In this document: piece after piece, positions 55,901 to 63,681 of the stretch
How the letters are laid out: each line of letters begins with the position of its first letter
Numbering within the stretch: position 1 is the first letter of the stretch
Source of the DNA: Paludibacteraceae bacterium
GTDB lineage: Bacteria > Bacteroidota > Bacteroidia > Bacteroidales > Paludibacteraceae
Reading direction: 5' to 3'
Assembly: GCA_016283095.1 (NCBI GenBank)
Contig: JAEEMG010000016.1
Span: forward strand, 1-64,000
DNA: 64,000 bases
Notes under the pieces: generated by a model
The model's database searches: none
What the model was told of the DNA's origin: nothing
Seen by the model: only the letters and a program-made list of their open reading frames with translations
Made by a program: the position numbers and the translations under genes

Positions 55901-56952
55901 TAGTGCTCGACGAAGCTCATGCCATCAAAAACTACAATACCAAAGCATTCAAATCTGCTATTAGACTTAATGGAAAGAACCGCATCGTCTTGACAGGAAC
56001 TCCTATTCAAAACCATTTCTCTGAGATCTGGAGCCTTTTCCATTTTTCGAATCCGGGATTGCTTGGAAGCCAGAAATCATTTTCTGAGAAGGTCAAATAT
56101 AATCGTGAGCGAGATGAAGATTGGGCAGACGACGTTGCGAAAGAGATCAATTCCATTGTCCGTCCGTTCATTTTACGACGTACGAAGAAAGAAGTGCTTG
56201 ATGAACTGCCTGGAATAGAGGAAGTCGTGCTTGATGTGATGCTGACGAAGGAGGAATATGCTGTTTACGATTCTACACGTCTGGCGGTGAAAGAAGCCTT
56301 CCAAACGGAAGATAAATATGCGTTGGAGCGAGATTTGAGTGCGGTCGGACCACATAAGATAGCTGTTTTTGCGATGCTTACCAAATTGCGTGAACTTACC
56401 TGTTCACCGTCGTTGCTCGTCCAGGGTTGGAAAGAGAGAAGCAGCAAAGAGTTGGCTTTTCTCGACCTGTTGCAAGAGATTGACCTAGAAGAGAACAGAG
56501 TTCTTGTATTCAGCCAATTCACAGGCTTTTTAGAGAGGATAAAGATACTTTTGCAAGAAGAAGGAATTGAATATCTGTATCTCGACGGATCCACACCGAT
56601 GAAGGAGCGAGCAAAGTTGATAGATAAATTCCAAGCCGGAAAGACGCCGATATTCCTGATCAGTTTGAAGGCTGGAGGCGTTGGTCTCAACCTTACTGCC
56701 GCCAACTATGTGGTGCATCTTGATCCGTGGTGGAATCCAGCCATTGAGCAGCAGGCCACAGACAGAGCCTATCGAATAGGTCAGGATCAAAAAGTTACTG
56801 TCTTCCACTTCATCGCAAAAGGAACGATAGAGGAGAAAATGTTGGAATTGCAGCGTCGCAAACAGACCGTTTCAGATGTCCTGTTGAGTGGCACGGACAC
56901 ATCGTCGTTGATGACGAAAGAAGATGTGATAGATATTTTGTTTAATTCATAA
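52942..56952 (+). CDS. large SNF2-family helicase
   Basis: A 1336-residue protein. The C-terminal third (about 855-1330) is a complete SNF2 motor: DDMGLGKTIQT (from about residue 895), VVAPTSVVLNWQHE, LDEAHAIKN (about 988-996), LTGTPIQNHFSEIWSLF, SLKAGGVGLNLTAAN and QATDRAYRIGQDQKV. Such motors slide along double-stranded DNA. The first 850 residues match no domain I recognise and contain no evident nuclease or SWIM zinc motif. A Shine-Dalgarno-like AAGGAG lies at 52924-52929. It may be a housekeeping remodelling ATPase rather than a defence protein, as no partner genes are near. Confidence 0.88.
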   Translation: MQPQHLDSLTLPEKVVLAVYAYCGNIIECSSAMTGLAVRYLCGKDTSDVDVLNVAKSLYDKRLLDMHTRSGVFAKYVVAQACELPVVADIYKNHSEDWLEIIESVCEMPEDGKNVSLTFRTWWLERMRLVDTDSVELYSLGIRQREMLLSVIDDAEWRPVFFSLPSKNWADICKIMLDGVYTRDQFNWENIKPIIEYRYDLENVGDDPELEMRDRFFLYRYLATGVDDFKYYGINGWGRLYDAVSLLLRDCYGESVVAFQKSLDSFGGFLNERGVFDDFIFNYLYVIAMALDSPLKNENRLRSFLNKRTVAENELFKISLIPLIKNKVDGDDFIVSTKRFVPDLYKSDDVRLATALCLQFNIDIRKRLETDTDSSHWTFVENEFDPDVSIVSRLNKIKPWMYTLDSLEKVKIPKLVEQEERLIYVLEPNEMRVSPFIQKRNENGEWDGSIKRIWKGKSREIPECATDEDFRILKTLPAGQVSFKNGDGLLSFVGCDHIYLMPKWGKQLRQVTVKMEHPYLIVDKEDDGLFHVYSNLKLSDLSELTNAFVRTIDDTHYGVVHLRDNERDVYKLMLQMETIPAEAESRLRQSLKRLEGVTKIYSKLIHDDDAFEDADSRLVIRLFPNTNVGSTWRVEMVVIPFAGSAYVATPADGQSLSILDDGDHLRLIKRNFIAEKRHLFAFERFCQTNAIIYEDEDVSDVTSALLNLENVLDIITWAKENDDKAVVELMEGCKFNVNEKLTPKNLQLETLQTVRGWIDMNGTLASSDTKMELVDLMRKLQKGIGKYIRVDGDNYVEVSQSLRQLISRLRLYNDDLNKPLVIPELALASLDDEFDSILTESDSTFTTIRERINSCQTADFAIPSTLNGELKNYQIEGYKWMMRTLSWSGGVCLADDMGLGKTIQTIAVMLQKSEDGPILVVAPTSVVLNWQHELMKFAPSLQTIVLNQCARKAKTIDEAEPGTVLIASYGMMLTHVSNLEKKEWGIIVLDEAHAIKNYNTKAFKSAIRLNGKNRIVLTGTPIQNHFSEIWSLFHFSNPGLLGSQKSFSEKVKYNRERDEDWADDVAKEINSIVRPFILRRTKKEVLDELPGIEEVVLDVMLTKEEYAVYDSTRLAVKEAFQTEDKYALERDLSAVGPHKIAVFAMLTKLRELTCSPSLLVQGWKERSSKELAFLDLLQEIDLEENRVLVFSQFTGFLERIKILLQEEGIEYLYLDGSTPMKERAKLIDKFQAGKTPIFLISLKAGGVGLNLTAANYVVHLDPWWNPAIEQQATDRAYRIGQDQKVTVFHFIAKGTIEEKMLELQRRKQTVSDVLLSGTDTSSLMTKEDVIDILFNS

Positions 56953-56977
56953 TTCATAATGCGTAATTCGTAATTGT
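56943..56977. repeat. low-complexity AATTCATAAT-type repeat
   Basis: TAATTCATAATTCATAATGC followed by GTAATTCGTAATT directly after the SNF2 gene. Similar strings occur at 57045-57066 and, inverted, at 63192-63224. Confidence 0.6.
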
Positions 56978-57012
56978 TGGGAAATCCATGCAGCTGGTAA
57001 ACATTCCCTCAC

Positions 57013-57034
57013 GTAGAGACGCACGGACGTGCGT
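57013..57034. repeat. palindromic element (same as within hsdS)
   Basis: GTAGAGACGCACGGACGTGC followed by GT. ACGCAC-GGAC-GTGCGT forms a 6-bp stem with a 4-base loop. One mismatch to 44841-44862 in hsdS. Confidence 0.8.
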
Positions 57035-57068
57035 GTGATAACAGTTTATAATTCATAATTATAAATGA

Positions 57069-57093
57069 AGAGACGCCGCAATGCGACGTCTCT
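57069..57093. repeat. palindrome AGAGACG...CGTCTCT
   Basis: A 7-bp outer stem (57069-57075 with 57087-57093) and an inner CGC-AAT-GCG. Lies just beyond the T9SS gene stop and could act as its terminator, but no T tract follows on the minus strand. Confidence 0.7.
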
Positions 57094-57117
57094 ATGTGAA
57101 TTTGTATTAATCAATCA

Positions 57118-60100
57118 TTAGTCTCTCATAAGAGTGAAGTGACCTACGATGACCTTGTCTAATTCTTTAATGTTTATCTCATACCAGTAATCGTCTGAAC
57201 ACATTCGATGGCCGTTATAGTTTCCGTCCCAGCCTTTACATTCTCTGGAATTATATTCAATAAGTTTTACTCCTCTGCCGTTATAAATAGTGATTGTCGC
57301 TTCTGGATATTTGTCAAGATTCTTGATTTCAAAAATATCGTTGACACCATCTCCGTTTGGCGTTACTAATATAGGAATTGTTAATCCATGGATAGGAGCT
57401 TGTATTGTAGTGTCTGTAACACAACCTTCTCCATCTCTGATTTGAATGTTGTAGAATTTGTTCTCTATGTATTCGTAGATGTTGTTGTCGTAAGACCAAT
57501 TCTGTCCGAATTTGAATTCGTATGGTCCGGAACCTCCGTTTGCGATTATTTCAAGGTTTTTGTCATCAACATTGTTGACCTCCTCAATATATGGTTTGCT
57601 GTTCACATCCACTGAAGTTGTCATCTCTTTTCGACAGATACCATTGCTTACGATAATATAATATGACGTTGGTTTATCTGGCTTTACAGTAAATGCTTTT
57701 TCTTTGTTTGCCAGTTTAGTGTGGGCTTGGTCATAATACCAACCGTAATAATATTGTCCATTAGTGTTGATTGTCATTGTCAATCTGTCGCCGATACATA
57801 TAGATGTGTCGTTGATGTTTGCGTCGATCTTATCCACGTCTACGATATGATTGATAATGCTTGGACACTTCGACTCTTCCATTATGGTCGTGTCGGATAT
57901 GGTTGTGTCGTTAAACAGAATCAATTCGTGATACGTTAAACCTTCACATATCTGAACATTTATATCTTTTGTTTTTGAAGGATGTTCGATTTTAAATATG
58001 ACTGAGGCTGTATCTGAAAAGTCTCCTGATGTCACTGAATATTTGATCGTGTCAGCTAAAACATCAAGATCGATGAGACTGTAGGATAGTGTGTTGCCGA
58101 CAATCTTAGTATAAGCTGGAGCATTGATCAACGACAAGCTGACATTATTTCTATTTGATATCGAGTCGTTATCCAGAATGTTTATTAAAGTGTCGATCGC
58201 TACACAAGTAGCCAATCTTACAGAATCGTCGTTACATACCGGAGGCAAACATCTCTTTACATTGATTTCCAACAAGTCGGATGCTGAAGCGCAATTGCTG
58301 ATGATGTTTTGTGCACCCGCGTCTCCAACAAACACACGATAGAATCCATTGTTCGTTTCGTTCAAGTTTGCTATCACCAAATTTTTCTCATTTCCTACGA
58401 GTGTCCAATCTTCAGACTGGATCTGTGGATTCTGAGAGTAATACCATTCGTATACGACAGGTTCTGTATATGCCCCGTCATTTTGGAAATCTGCGATCAA
58501 AGACAAGTTGGATCCTATGCAAGAGTTGTTTTCCTGCTCAACCACATCAACAGATTGCTTGCACATGCGGATCTCAATATCGTCAATTGCAAAGTCGTTT
58601 CCGTAGTATGCGGTGCCGTTGTTAAGAATTTTGAAGATGGCAGATGTCTTGCCTTCTGGCATTTGGTATGGCATATCGTATAATCCCCATTTCTCTCGGC
58701 CGTTAAGCATCACGATGTTTTTTGATCTTAACACATTTCCTTCTGTATCTTCAATGACTAGTTTCAAATTAGCGTTCGCGTAAGCAGTGTCGGCTCCTGC
58801 TTTAATCATACTCAATCCATAGAAAGAAAAATAGAGAGGGACACTGTCGCATAGATCGTCAATCTGAACAGAGTAAATTGTGCCTAGAGAGTCGCTTGAC
58901 GAATTGGCGGCGTCAATTTGCATGAAATATCCCCTGTCTTTTCTGTCTGGGAATGTGTGGTCGGAAATGTTGACCCATGCTTTGTCTGTATACGACACTT
59001 TACGAATGGAATACAGACCCTTCAGATACAAGTCTACAGGTGTGGCACTTAGATCGTATGAGCATTGTGAGATTTTTTGGTAACTTACTGCAGGATCAGA
59101 ATTGTAGTTGCCACCAAAATCTTCTTTGAACAATAGTGTGCCATCAAAACATGGCTGATGTTCTACAGTCAACTCAAGATCATAAATGTTAGGACATACA
59201 CCTGTCTTTTCTTTGTAAACGCCTGGTTGCAGATTCTGGAGATTGAATCCGTTTTTAGTGTATGATTCTCCGATCTTTATAGTGTCATTACAAATGATTG
59301 TTTTTGGCGTGAGGACTTTTAAGGATAGGAAAGCCAAACTGTCGCAACCGTCTGCGTTTTTCAGAGTGTCTATGTATAGACCTGATTCTTTAATGTTCTT
59401 TCCTCCGAAAAGAATAGAGTCACCATAACAGATAGTTACTTCCTTATTCGCATTTGTGTTGAGGTCATAAGCGTTTGATCCTGCACAATATGCGTATGAT
59501 ACACCTTCACCCATACCATAAGCGTTTGCTATGAATCCGGAAGGGGATTCAATAGTATGTTGTCCATTGCTTACAATCGCATAGCCGGTTGAGTATGTGT
59601 CGTCTATAGGTGTGAATTTGGCAAAATGTGTCTGGCCATCAAGTTTGATTTTTGAAGCATCTTTAGTCTTGACAACCAAGTTTATGAAGTTGTTTGATAT
59701 ATTGCTGTTGTTAGGTGTGCTTAAAGATATTTTATTGATGGCTTGTCCTAAAGGGTTGATATATTGGAACGCCGGACCACCTTCTGCTCTTCTGTAGGTG
59801 TAGTTGTTTCCTGTCATATATTGATAGACAGAAACTGGCTCCGTCGTCTCCAATACGAAAGGACCTTTTGACTCTTCTGCTAAAAACTCGTATGACTCAA
59901 ATGCGTTGATCGTAGCCAAAAGATATCCATTCTTATAAATTTTAGTGCCGTTTTTGCAGGCTGTGATTTTTACCATGTCAATCAGGCATGTCTTGTATGG
60001 TTGGATGATGAATTCCTTGCCCCATTTAGATACTGGGACAGATACGTCAAACAAATTGTTGGAATTTCCTGCAATGTTGGAATAAGGGATGTTTGCCATT

Positions 60101-60846
60101 CTGTTGCCGACATATACAGCTATTTTTTTTCCATCTGTTGTATATACCTGTGTTCCTGAGAATCCAGACCCGATGTCAGATGATAGACTTTGTGCCTGAT
60201 AAAGTTGTCCTTTGTTCATCTTCACAGTGTATGGCACGTTGGCTGCATGTCCATCACTTGTCTTTATAGAAGGAATGATTTGAACAGTTGTGTTGTCCTC
60301 AGTAGCGATTACAGAGAATATAGAAGGTTTATAAGTTTCATAATTAGATTCAACGATTCCTTCCGCAGTCTGGATTATATAGTATGTTCCACATGCTGAT
60401 ACTGGCAATGCCAAGGTGGCATCGTCAGACTTGTTCTGTCGGTTGTCCATGTAGACGGATATTGGCTCTGTACTTTTGATGTGCAGTGTTCTGTCTATGA
60501 CTGTGCCGTATTCTGTCGGATTGAACAGTTGGCATGGCACTGTGATCACATTTGTGGAATTAGGCTCCATTGTGATGTTCCAGTGGTATAGCCCGTCCTC
60601 TGAATGGTCGTCTAATAAGACATTGTTTTCAATTCTGATGTTGGTCTCTTTCTCTGTCGAAATTATTAAATCCAATCCATGTGGAATAATCAGTTCCTCA
60701 TCGTGATTCTGTAGGAATGCGATCCAGAACTCTTTTCCTTGGGTAGAAGTCTCATTTGTGCACTCGACTGCATTTATATTGCAGAACGGTAATAGAGTCA
60801 ACAGACAAAGGAAAAAGTTTATTATATTTCTTCTAATACTCATCAT
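57118..60846 (-). CDS. large T9SS-secreted protein with IgGFc-binding-type domain
   Basis: A 1242-residue secreted protein. After a signal peptide (IINFFLCLLTLLPFCNINA), residues about 30-460 match the IgGFc-binding N-terminal domain found in FCGBP and in Bacteroidota surface proteins (QGKEFWIAFLQNHDEELIIP, LPVSACGTYYIIQ, PVSKWGKEFIIQPY). Next come a CYGDSILFGGKNIKESGLY module, a region like an Ig/MAM-type jelly roll (about 570-800), Ig-like and PKD-like repeats, and the T9SS type-B sorting domain (VTPNGDGVNDIFEI to GHFTLMRD). Probably a surface adhesin. A TATTTTTG on the minus strand at 60932-60939 may be its -7 element. Confidence 0.87.
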   Translation of the reverse strand: MMSIRRNIINFFLCLLTLLPFCNINAVECTNETSTQGKEFWIAFLQNHDEELIIPHGLDLIISTEKETNIRIENNVLLDDHSEDGLYHWNITMEPNSTNVITVPCQLFNPTEYGTVIDRTLHIKSTEPISVYMDNRQNKSDDATLALPVSACGTYYIIQTAEGIVESNYETYKPSIFSVIATEDNTTVQIIPSIKTSDGHAANVPYTVKMNKGQLYQAQSLSSDIGSGFSGTQVYTTDGKKIAVYVGNRMANIPYSNIAGNSNNLFDVSVPVSKWGKEFIIQPYKTCLIDMVKITACKNGTKIYKNGYLLATINAFESYEFLAEESKGPFVLETTEPVSVYQYMTGNNYTYRRAEGGPAFQYINPLGQAINKISLSTPNNSNISNNFINLVVKTKDASKIKLDGQTHFAKFTPIDDTYSTGYAIVSNGQHTIESPSGFIANAYGMGEGVSYAYCAGSNAYDLNTNANKEVTICYGDSILFGGKNIKESGLYIDTLKNADGCDSLAFLSLKVLTPKTIICNDTIKIGESYTKNGFNLQNLQPGVYKEKTGVCPNIYDLELTVEHQPCFDGTLLFKEDFGGNYNSDPAVSYQKISQCSYDLSATPVDLYLKGLYSIRKVSYTDKAWVNISDHTFPDRKDRGYFMQIDAANSSSDSLGTIYSVQIDDLCDSVPLYFSFYGLSMIKAGADTAYANANLKLVIEDTEGNVLRSKNIVMLNGREKWGLYDMPYQMPEGKTSAIFKILNNGTAYYGNDFAIDDIEIRMCKQSVDVVEQENNSCIGSNLSLIADFQNDGAYTEPVVYEWYYSQNPQIQSEDWTLVGNEKNLVIANLNETNNGFYRVFVGDAGAQNIISNCASASDLLEINVKRCLPPVCNDDSVRLATCVAIDTLINILDNDSISNRNNVSLSLINAPAYTKIVGNTLSYSLIDLDVLADTIKYSVTSGDFSDTASVIFKIEHPSKTKDINVQICEGLTYHELILFNDTTISDTTIMEESKCPSIINHIVDVDKIDANINDTSICIGDRLTMTINTNGQYYYGWYYDQAHTKLANKEKAFTVKPDKPTSYYIIVSNGICRKEMTTSVDVNSKPYIEEVNNVDDKNLEIIANGGSGPYEFKFGQNWSYDNNIYEYIENKFYNIQIRDGEGCVTDTTIQAPIHGLTIPILVTPNGDGVNDIFEIKNLDKYPEATITIYNGRGVKLIEYNSRECKGWDGNYNGHRMCSDDYWYEINIKELDKVIVGHFTLMRD

Positions 60847-61216
60847 GTTATAAAATACTTTTGACCCTAAAATGTATAATAGTCGTTTGTAATATCGTTT
60901 TAATAAGTTTTCTCTATATTTTTGCTAAATGCAAAAATAATATAATTTTTTTATTTCACAGCTTAAATGCGTTAATTTTCAACAGTTTTGTTTTGTTTCG
61001 ATTGTTCCGGATTTAACTATATTAAATGCATCTTTAGGTGTGAATGGATGCAATGGAAATCACTCTTTTTATTATGATTTCAAGATGGATTCAACTGTTG
61101 GACAAATCCATGACACAGCAATACTTGAGGTGTCGTGATAAAAGTGTGATCATCTTTTTTGTTTGTTTATCTCCATATCATTTTTTATTTTTGCTTAAAA
61201 AGTTAAGTTTGAATTT
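60847..61216. other. divergent intergenic region
   Basis: 370 AT-rich bases between two divergent genes. It holds the -7-like element for the T9SS gene (60932-60939, minus) and the HD gene promoter (61162-61193, plus). Nothing else recognised. Confidence 0.5.
61162..61193 (+). promoter_or_regulatory. promoter of the HD-domain gene
   Basis: TTTG at 61162-61165 and TATTTTTG at 61186-61193 with a 20-base spacer, 23 bases before the ATG. Confidence 0.75.
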
Positions 61217-61834
61217 ATGAGTGATAAGGTAAAAGACGAATTTTTGGAACTTCTTCGTAGCACAGAGCGTGACGGAGTGGAGGATATGATAGAGGAATTG
61301 CAGTCAAACGGTTTTATGGATGCTCCGGCGTCTGCAGGTCATCATCTGAATGTCGCAGGTGGTTTGGTGGAACACTCTTTGAACACTTGCAAGAGTGCGT
61401 TGGCCATATGGGAAGGTATGAAGACATTAAACCCTTCTTTGGAAAAGTCCACTCCTAAAGACAGTGTTATCATTGCGTCTCTTCTTCATGATGTTTGCAA
61501 AAGCGACGTCTATTTCCGCACTGTAAAAAAGAAAAAAACGGCTCTTGGCACTTGGGAAGACGCGGAGGGTTATAAAGTGTCGTATAAGAATTTCCCTATG
61601 GGACACGGTGAAAAGTCGGTGATCATGATTTTGCCGTTCTTGGAACTTACTGATGCTGAGATGCTTGCTATCCGTTGGCATATGGGTGCTTGGGCAATTG
61701 ACAAGTCTAATTATGAAGAGGTAAGAAATTATGATACAGCCTGCAAATTGAATCCTCTTGTCTCTATTATCCACGCTGCAGACATGCTTTCTTCGCATAT
61801 CTTGGAGAGTGGTGGAGATGACGAAGAGTTGTGA
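61217..61834 (+). CDS. HD-domain hydrolase
   Basis: A 205-residue protein with a metal-dependent HD site: GGLVEHSLNTC (His), SLLHDVCKSD (the HD pair), RWHMGAW and IIHAADMLSSHI (last Asp). The pattern AGGLVEHSL and the size resemble the catalytic half of YhaM-type exoribonucleases, without their OB-fold. Substrate unknown (nucleotides or RNA). Convergent with the radical SAM gene. Confidence 0.85.
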   Translation: MSDKVKDEFLELLRSTERDGVEDMIEELQSNGFMDAPASAGHHLNVAGGLVEHSLNTCKSALAIWEGMKTLNPSLEKSTPKDSVIIASLLHDVCKSDVYFRTVKKKKTALGTWEDAEGYKVSYKNFPMGHGEKSVIMILPFLELTDAEMLAIRWHMGAWAIDKSNYEEVRNYDTACKLNPLVSIIHAADMLSSHILESGGDDEEL

Positions 61835-61864
61835 AAATTATAAATTATAAATGCAAAGTGCAGA

Positions 61865-61901
61865 ATTAAGAGTTAAGAGTGAAGAATTCTTAACTCTTAA
61901 T
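61865..61901. terminator. hairpin between convergent genes
   Basis: Perfect 14-bp arms ATTAAGAGTTAAGA (61865-61878) and TCTTAACTCTTAAT (61888-61901), then TTTTC on the plus strand. Probably a bidirectional terminator made from two inverted copies of the 14-bp repeat seen at 9791-9818. It overlaps the last codon and stop of the radical SAM gene. Confidence 0.7.
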
Positions 61902-62823
61902 TTTTCATTCTTAATTTTCCCTGTATCGTTTTCCTTTCCTCAAAAATCTTGTTCAGACGGTCTGTGAACTCATAGTTTTTCAATCCCCAATCCGGGGCGA
62001 CGAGAATGCTTTTCGGCGTTTGTGATACAAACCTTTCTATGCAGATGTCGGCACGCAGACGCTCAACAAATTCGGCCAACAACTGTTGGTACGCTTCGAT
62101 AGAAAACAGTTTGAATTCATCTGGATTTTTGGCGTACTCCTCTGCCATCGGAGTCTCTTTTACAATCTGCAGCTGATGCAGTTTGATGATGTCAATTGGT
62201 AGTTCAGACATTCTGTCTGCACCTTTTAGAATCATTTCTGGTGTTTCGCCGGGCAAACCTAATATGAGGTGGGCTCCTGTCTGTATGCCACGGCTGGCTG
62301 TGTCACGTATGGCTTTGCATGCACATGCGAAGTCGTGTCCACGGTTGATACGCTTCAATGTGTTGTCGTCGGTGCTCTCCACACCGTATTCAATCATCAC
62401 ATATTTCTCTTTCGACAATTCATGAAAATAGTCGAGCAATCTGTCATCCACGCAATCAGGACGTGTGCCGATGACTATTCCCACCACATCCTCGCATGCC
62501 AAAGCCTCCTCATAAAGTGCTTTGAGACGTGAGAATTCACCGTATGTGTTGGTGTATGCCTGGAAGTAGGCAAGAAATTTCAGACCTGCGTATTTTGCTT
62601 TGCGACGGAAGAATATTTTCCCTTCTTCAAGTTGTTTGGTTACAGATGTTGTGGAGACGCAATAGTCAGGATTGAAAGAACGGTTGTTGCAGTAGGTGCA
62701 ACCGCCCACACCAATGCTTCCATCACGGTTGGGACAGGTGAATCCGGCGTTGATGGATATCTTCTGCACTTTGTAATCGAAGTGCTCTTTTATGTAGTCG
62801 GAATAGTTTTTATAGTGATTCAT
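61897..62823 (-). CDS. radical SAM protein, YhcC/TIGR01212 family
   Basis: A 308-residue iron-sulfur enzyme. The cluster Cys residues lie in TCPNRDGSIGVGGCTYCNN (family spacing, longer than the standard CxxxCxxC), preceded by HFDYKVQKISINAGF. Later landmarks are GTRPDCVDD, MIEYGVESTDDNTLKRINRGH and THLILGLPGET-like AHLILGLPGETPEM. Members are suspected to act on RNA or a small molecule, but the reaction is unknown. Confidence 0.9.
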   Translation of the reverse strand: MNHYKNYSDYIKEHFDYKVQKISINAGFTCPNRDGSIGVGGCTYCNNRSFNPDYCVSTTSVTKQLEEGKIFFRRKAKYAGLKFLAYFQAYTNTYGEFSRLKALYEEALACEDVVGIVIGTRPDCVDDRLLDYFHELSKEKYVMIEYGVESTDDNTLKRINRGHDFACACKAIRDTASRGIQTGAHLILGLPGETPEMILKGADRMSELPIDIIKLHQLQIVKETPMAEEYAKNPDEFKLFSIEAYQQLLAEFVERLRADICIERFVSQTPKSILVAPDWGLKNYEFTDRLNKIFEERKTIQGKLRMKN

Positions 62824-62849
62824 AATGATTTGTCAGCCGTGGATGCCAT

Positions 62850-63179
62850 TTAAACTTTGTCACACACAATAGAATAAATGATTATAATGACTAATGCTGT
62901 GAAAAATGATGTAAATAATAAAATGAATATTTGTAATGATAGCTTTAGATATCCCCAAATGTTTTGTTGATTCCTAAAATTATGATACCCAAATAGAATT
63001 ATCTCGAATATCGGATATATGATTATGACAAGTATGTTTGTGACCAAAAGGAATAGAGTGGCATCATTACTGTAATTTTGTTCAAGGTGATTCATTAACC
63101 AAATCCAGATAGAGCCAATTATCAATAATGAATTAAGCCTAAAACATGTATGTTTGAAATCATATTCAAAAAATTCCAT
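62850..63179 (-). CDS. small membrane protein, unknown
   Basis: 109 residues from ATG 63177-63179, with three hydrophobic segments and no recognised motif. AT-rich. Lies between the radical SAM gene and another small membrane protein on the same strand. Translation is plausible from the clean pattern of membrane helices, but I know no homolog. Confidence 0.45.
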   Translation of the reverse strand: MEFFEYDFKHTCFRLNSLLIIGSIWIWLMNHLEQNYSNDATLFLLVTNILVIIIYPIFEIILFGYHNFRNQQNIWGYLKLSLQIFILLFTSFFTALVIIIIYSIVCDKV

Positions 63180-63191
63180 TTTATTTAATTT

Positions 63192-63224
63192 GACATTATG
63201 CATTATGAATTACGCATTTTGAAT
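63192..63224. repeat. low-complexity repeat, inverted relative to 56943
   Basis: GACATTATGCATTATGAATT followed by ACGCATTTTGAATT. Its complement resembles the string after the SNF2 gene. Confidence 0.5.
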
Positions 63225-63226
63225 TG

Positions 63227-63667
63227 TTACCCATGCCATCCATTCATCAAGCCTTTGAATAATCTACAAATGAACTCAAATGAAATTATGACAACTGCAA
63301 ATCCCCAACATGGTATTATAGCAAGAATTAAAGTGATTAATCTGATTCCAAAACTCTTAAATTTTAAATACCATTCCCAAATCAAGATGGCTGTGGATCC
63401 TATGATAGGAGACAATATGATGCCATAAATCAATAGGTCTCCTTCTTTATCTGTATGATTGAATTCTGACATCTTCGCCGCAAATTCAAGACAAAAGTAT
63501 GAACCTAAAAAAAAGAGAAGCGACATGCCTACAGCAATGAGAATCTTCTTGTATCGAGCTGTTTCTAACATGATTATTTCAGACCACATATAAAATATAT
63601 GTAAGAAAAATCCCAATGACATACTAATGGTATACATCAGGTGGTCTATAAAGCTTAGCTTTTCCAT
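63227..63667 (-). CDS. membrane protein, unknown
   Basis: 146 residues with four hydrophobic segments (about 10-28, 43-63, 80-98, 108-132) and no recognised domain. It starts 14 bases after the ABC exporter gene on the same strand, so it is probably co-transcribed with it. Function cannot be inferred. Confidence 0.5.
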   Translation of the reverse strand: MEKLSFIDHLMYTISMSLGFFLHIFYMWSEIIMLETARYKKILIAVGMSLLFFLGSYFCLEFAAKMSEFNHTDKEGDLLIYGIILSPIIGSTAILIWEWYLKFKSFGIRLITLILAIIPCWGFAVVIISFEFICRLFKGLMNGWHG

Positions 63668-63681
63668 AAATTATCGTTGCC

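Noticed and set aside
52942..56952. SNF2 protein as part of a DISARM- or Brex-like defence system
   Set aside because: No methylase, PglZ, DUF1998 or phospholipase D partner lies nearby; the neighbours are acpH and a solute-binding protein.
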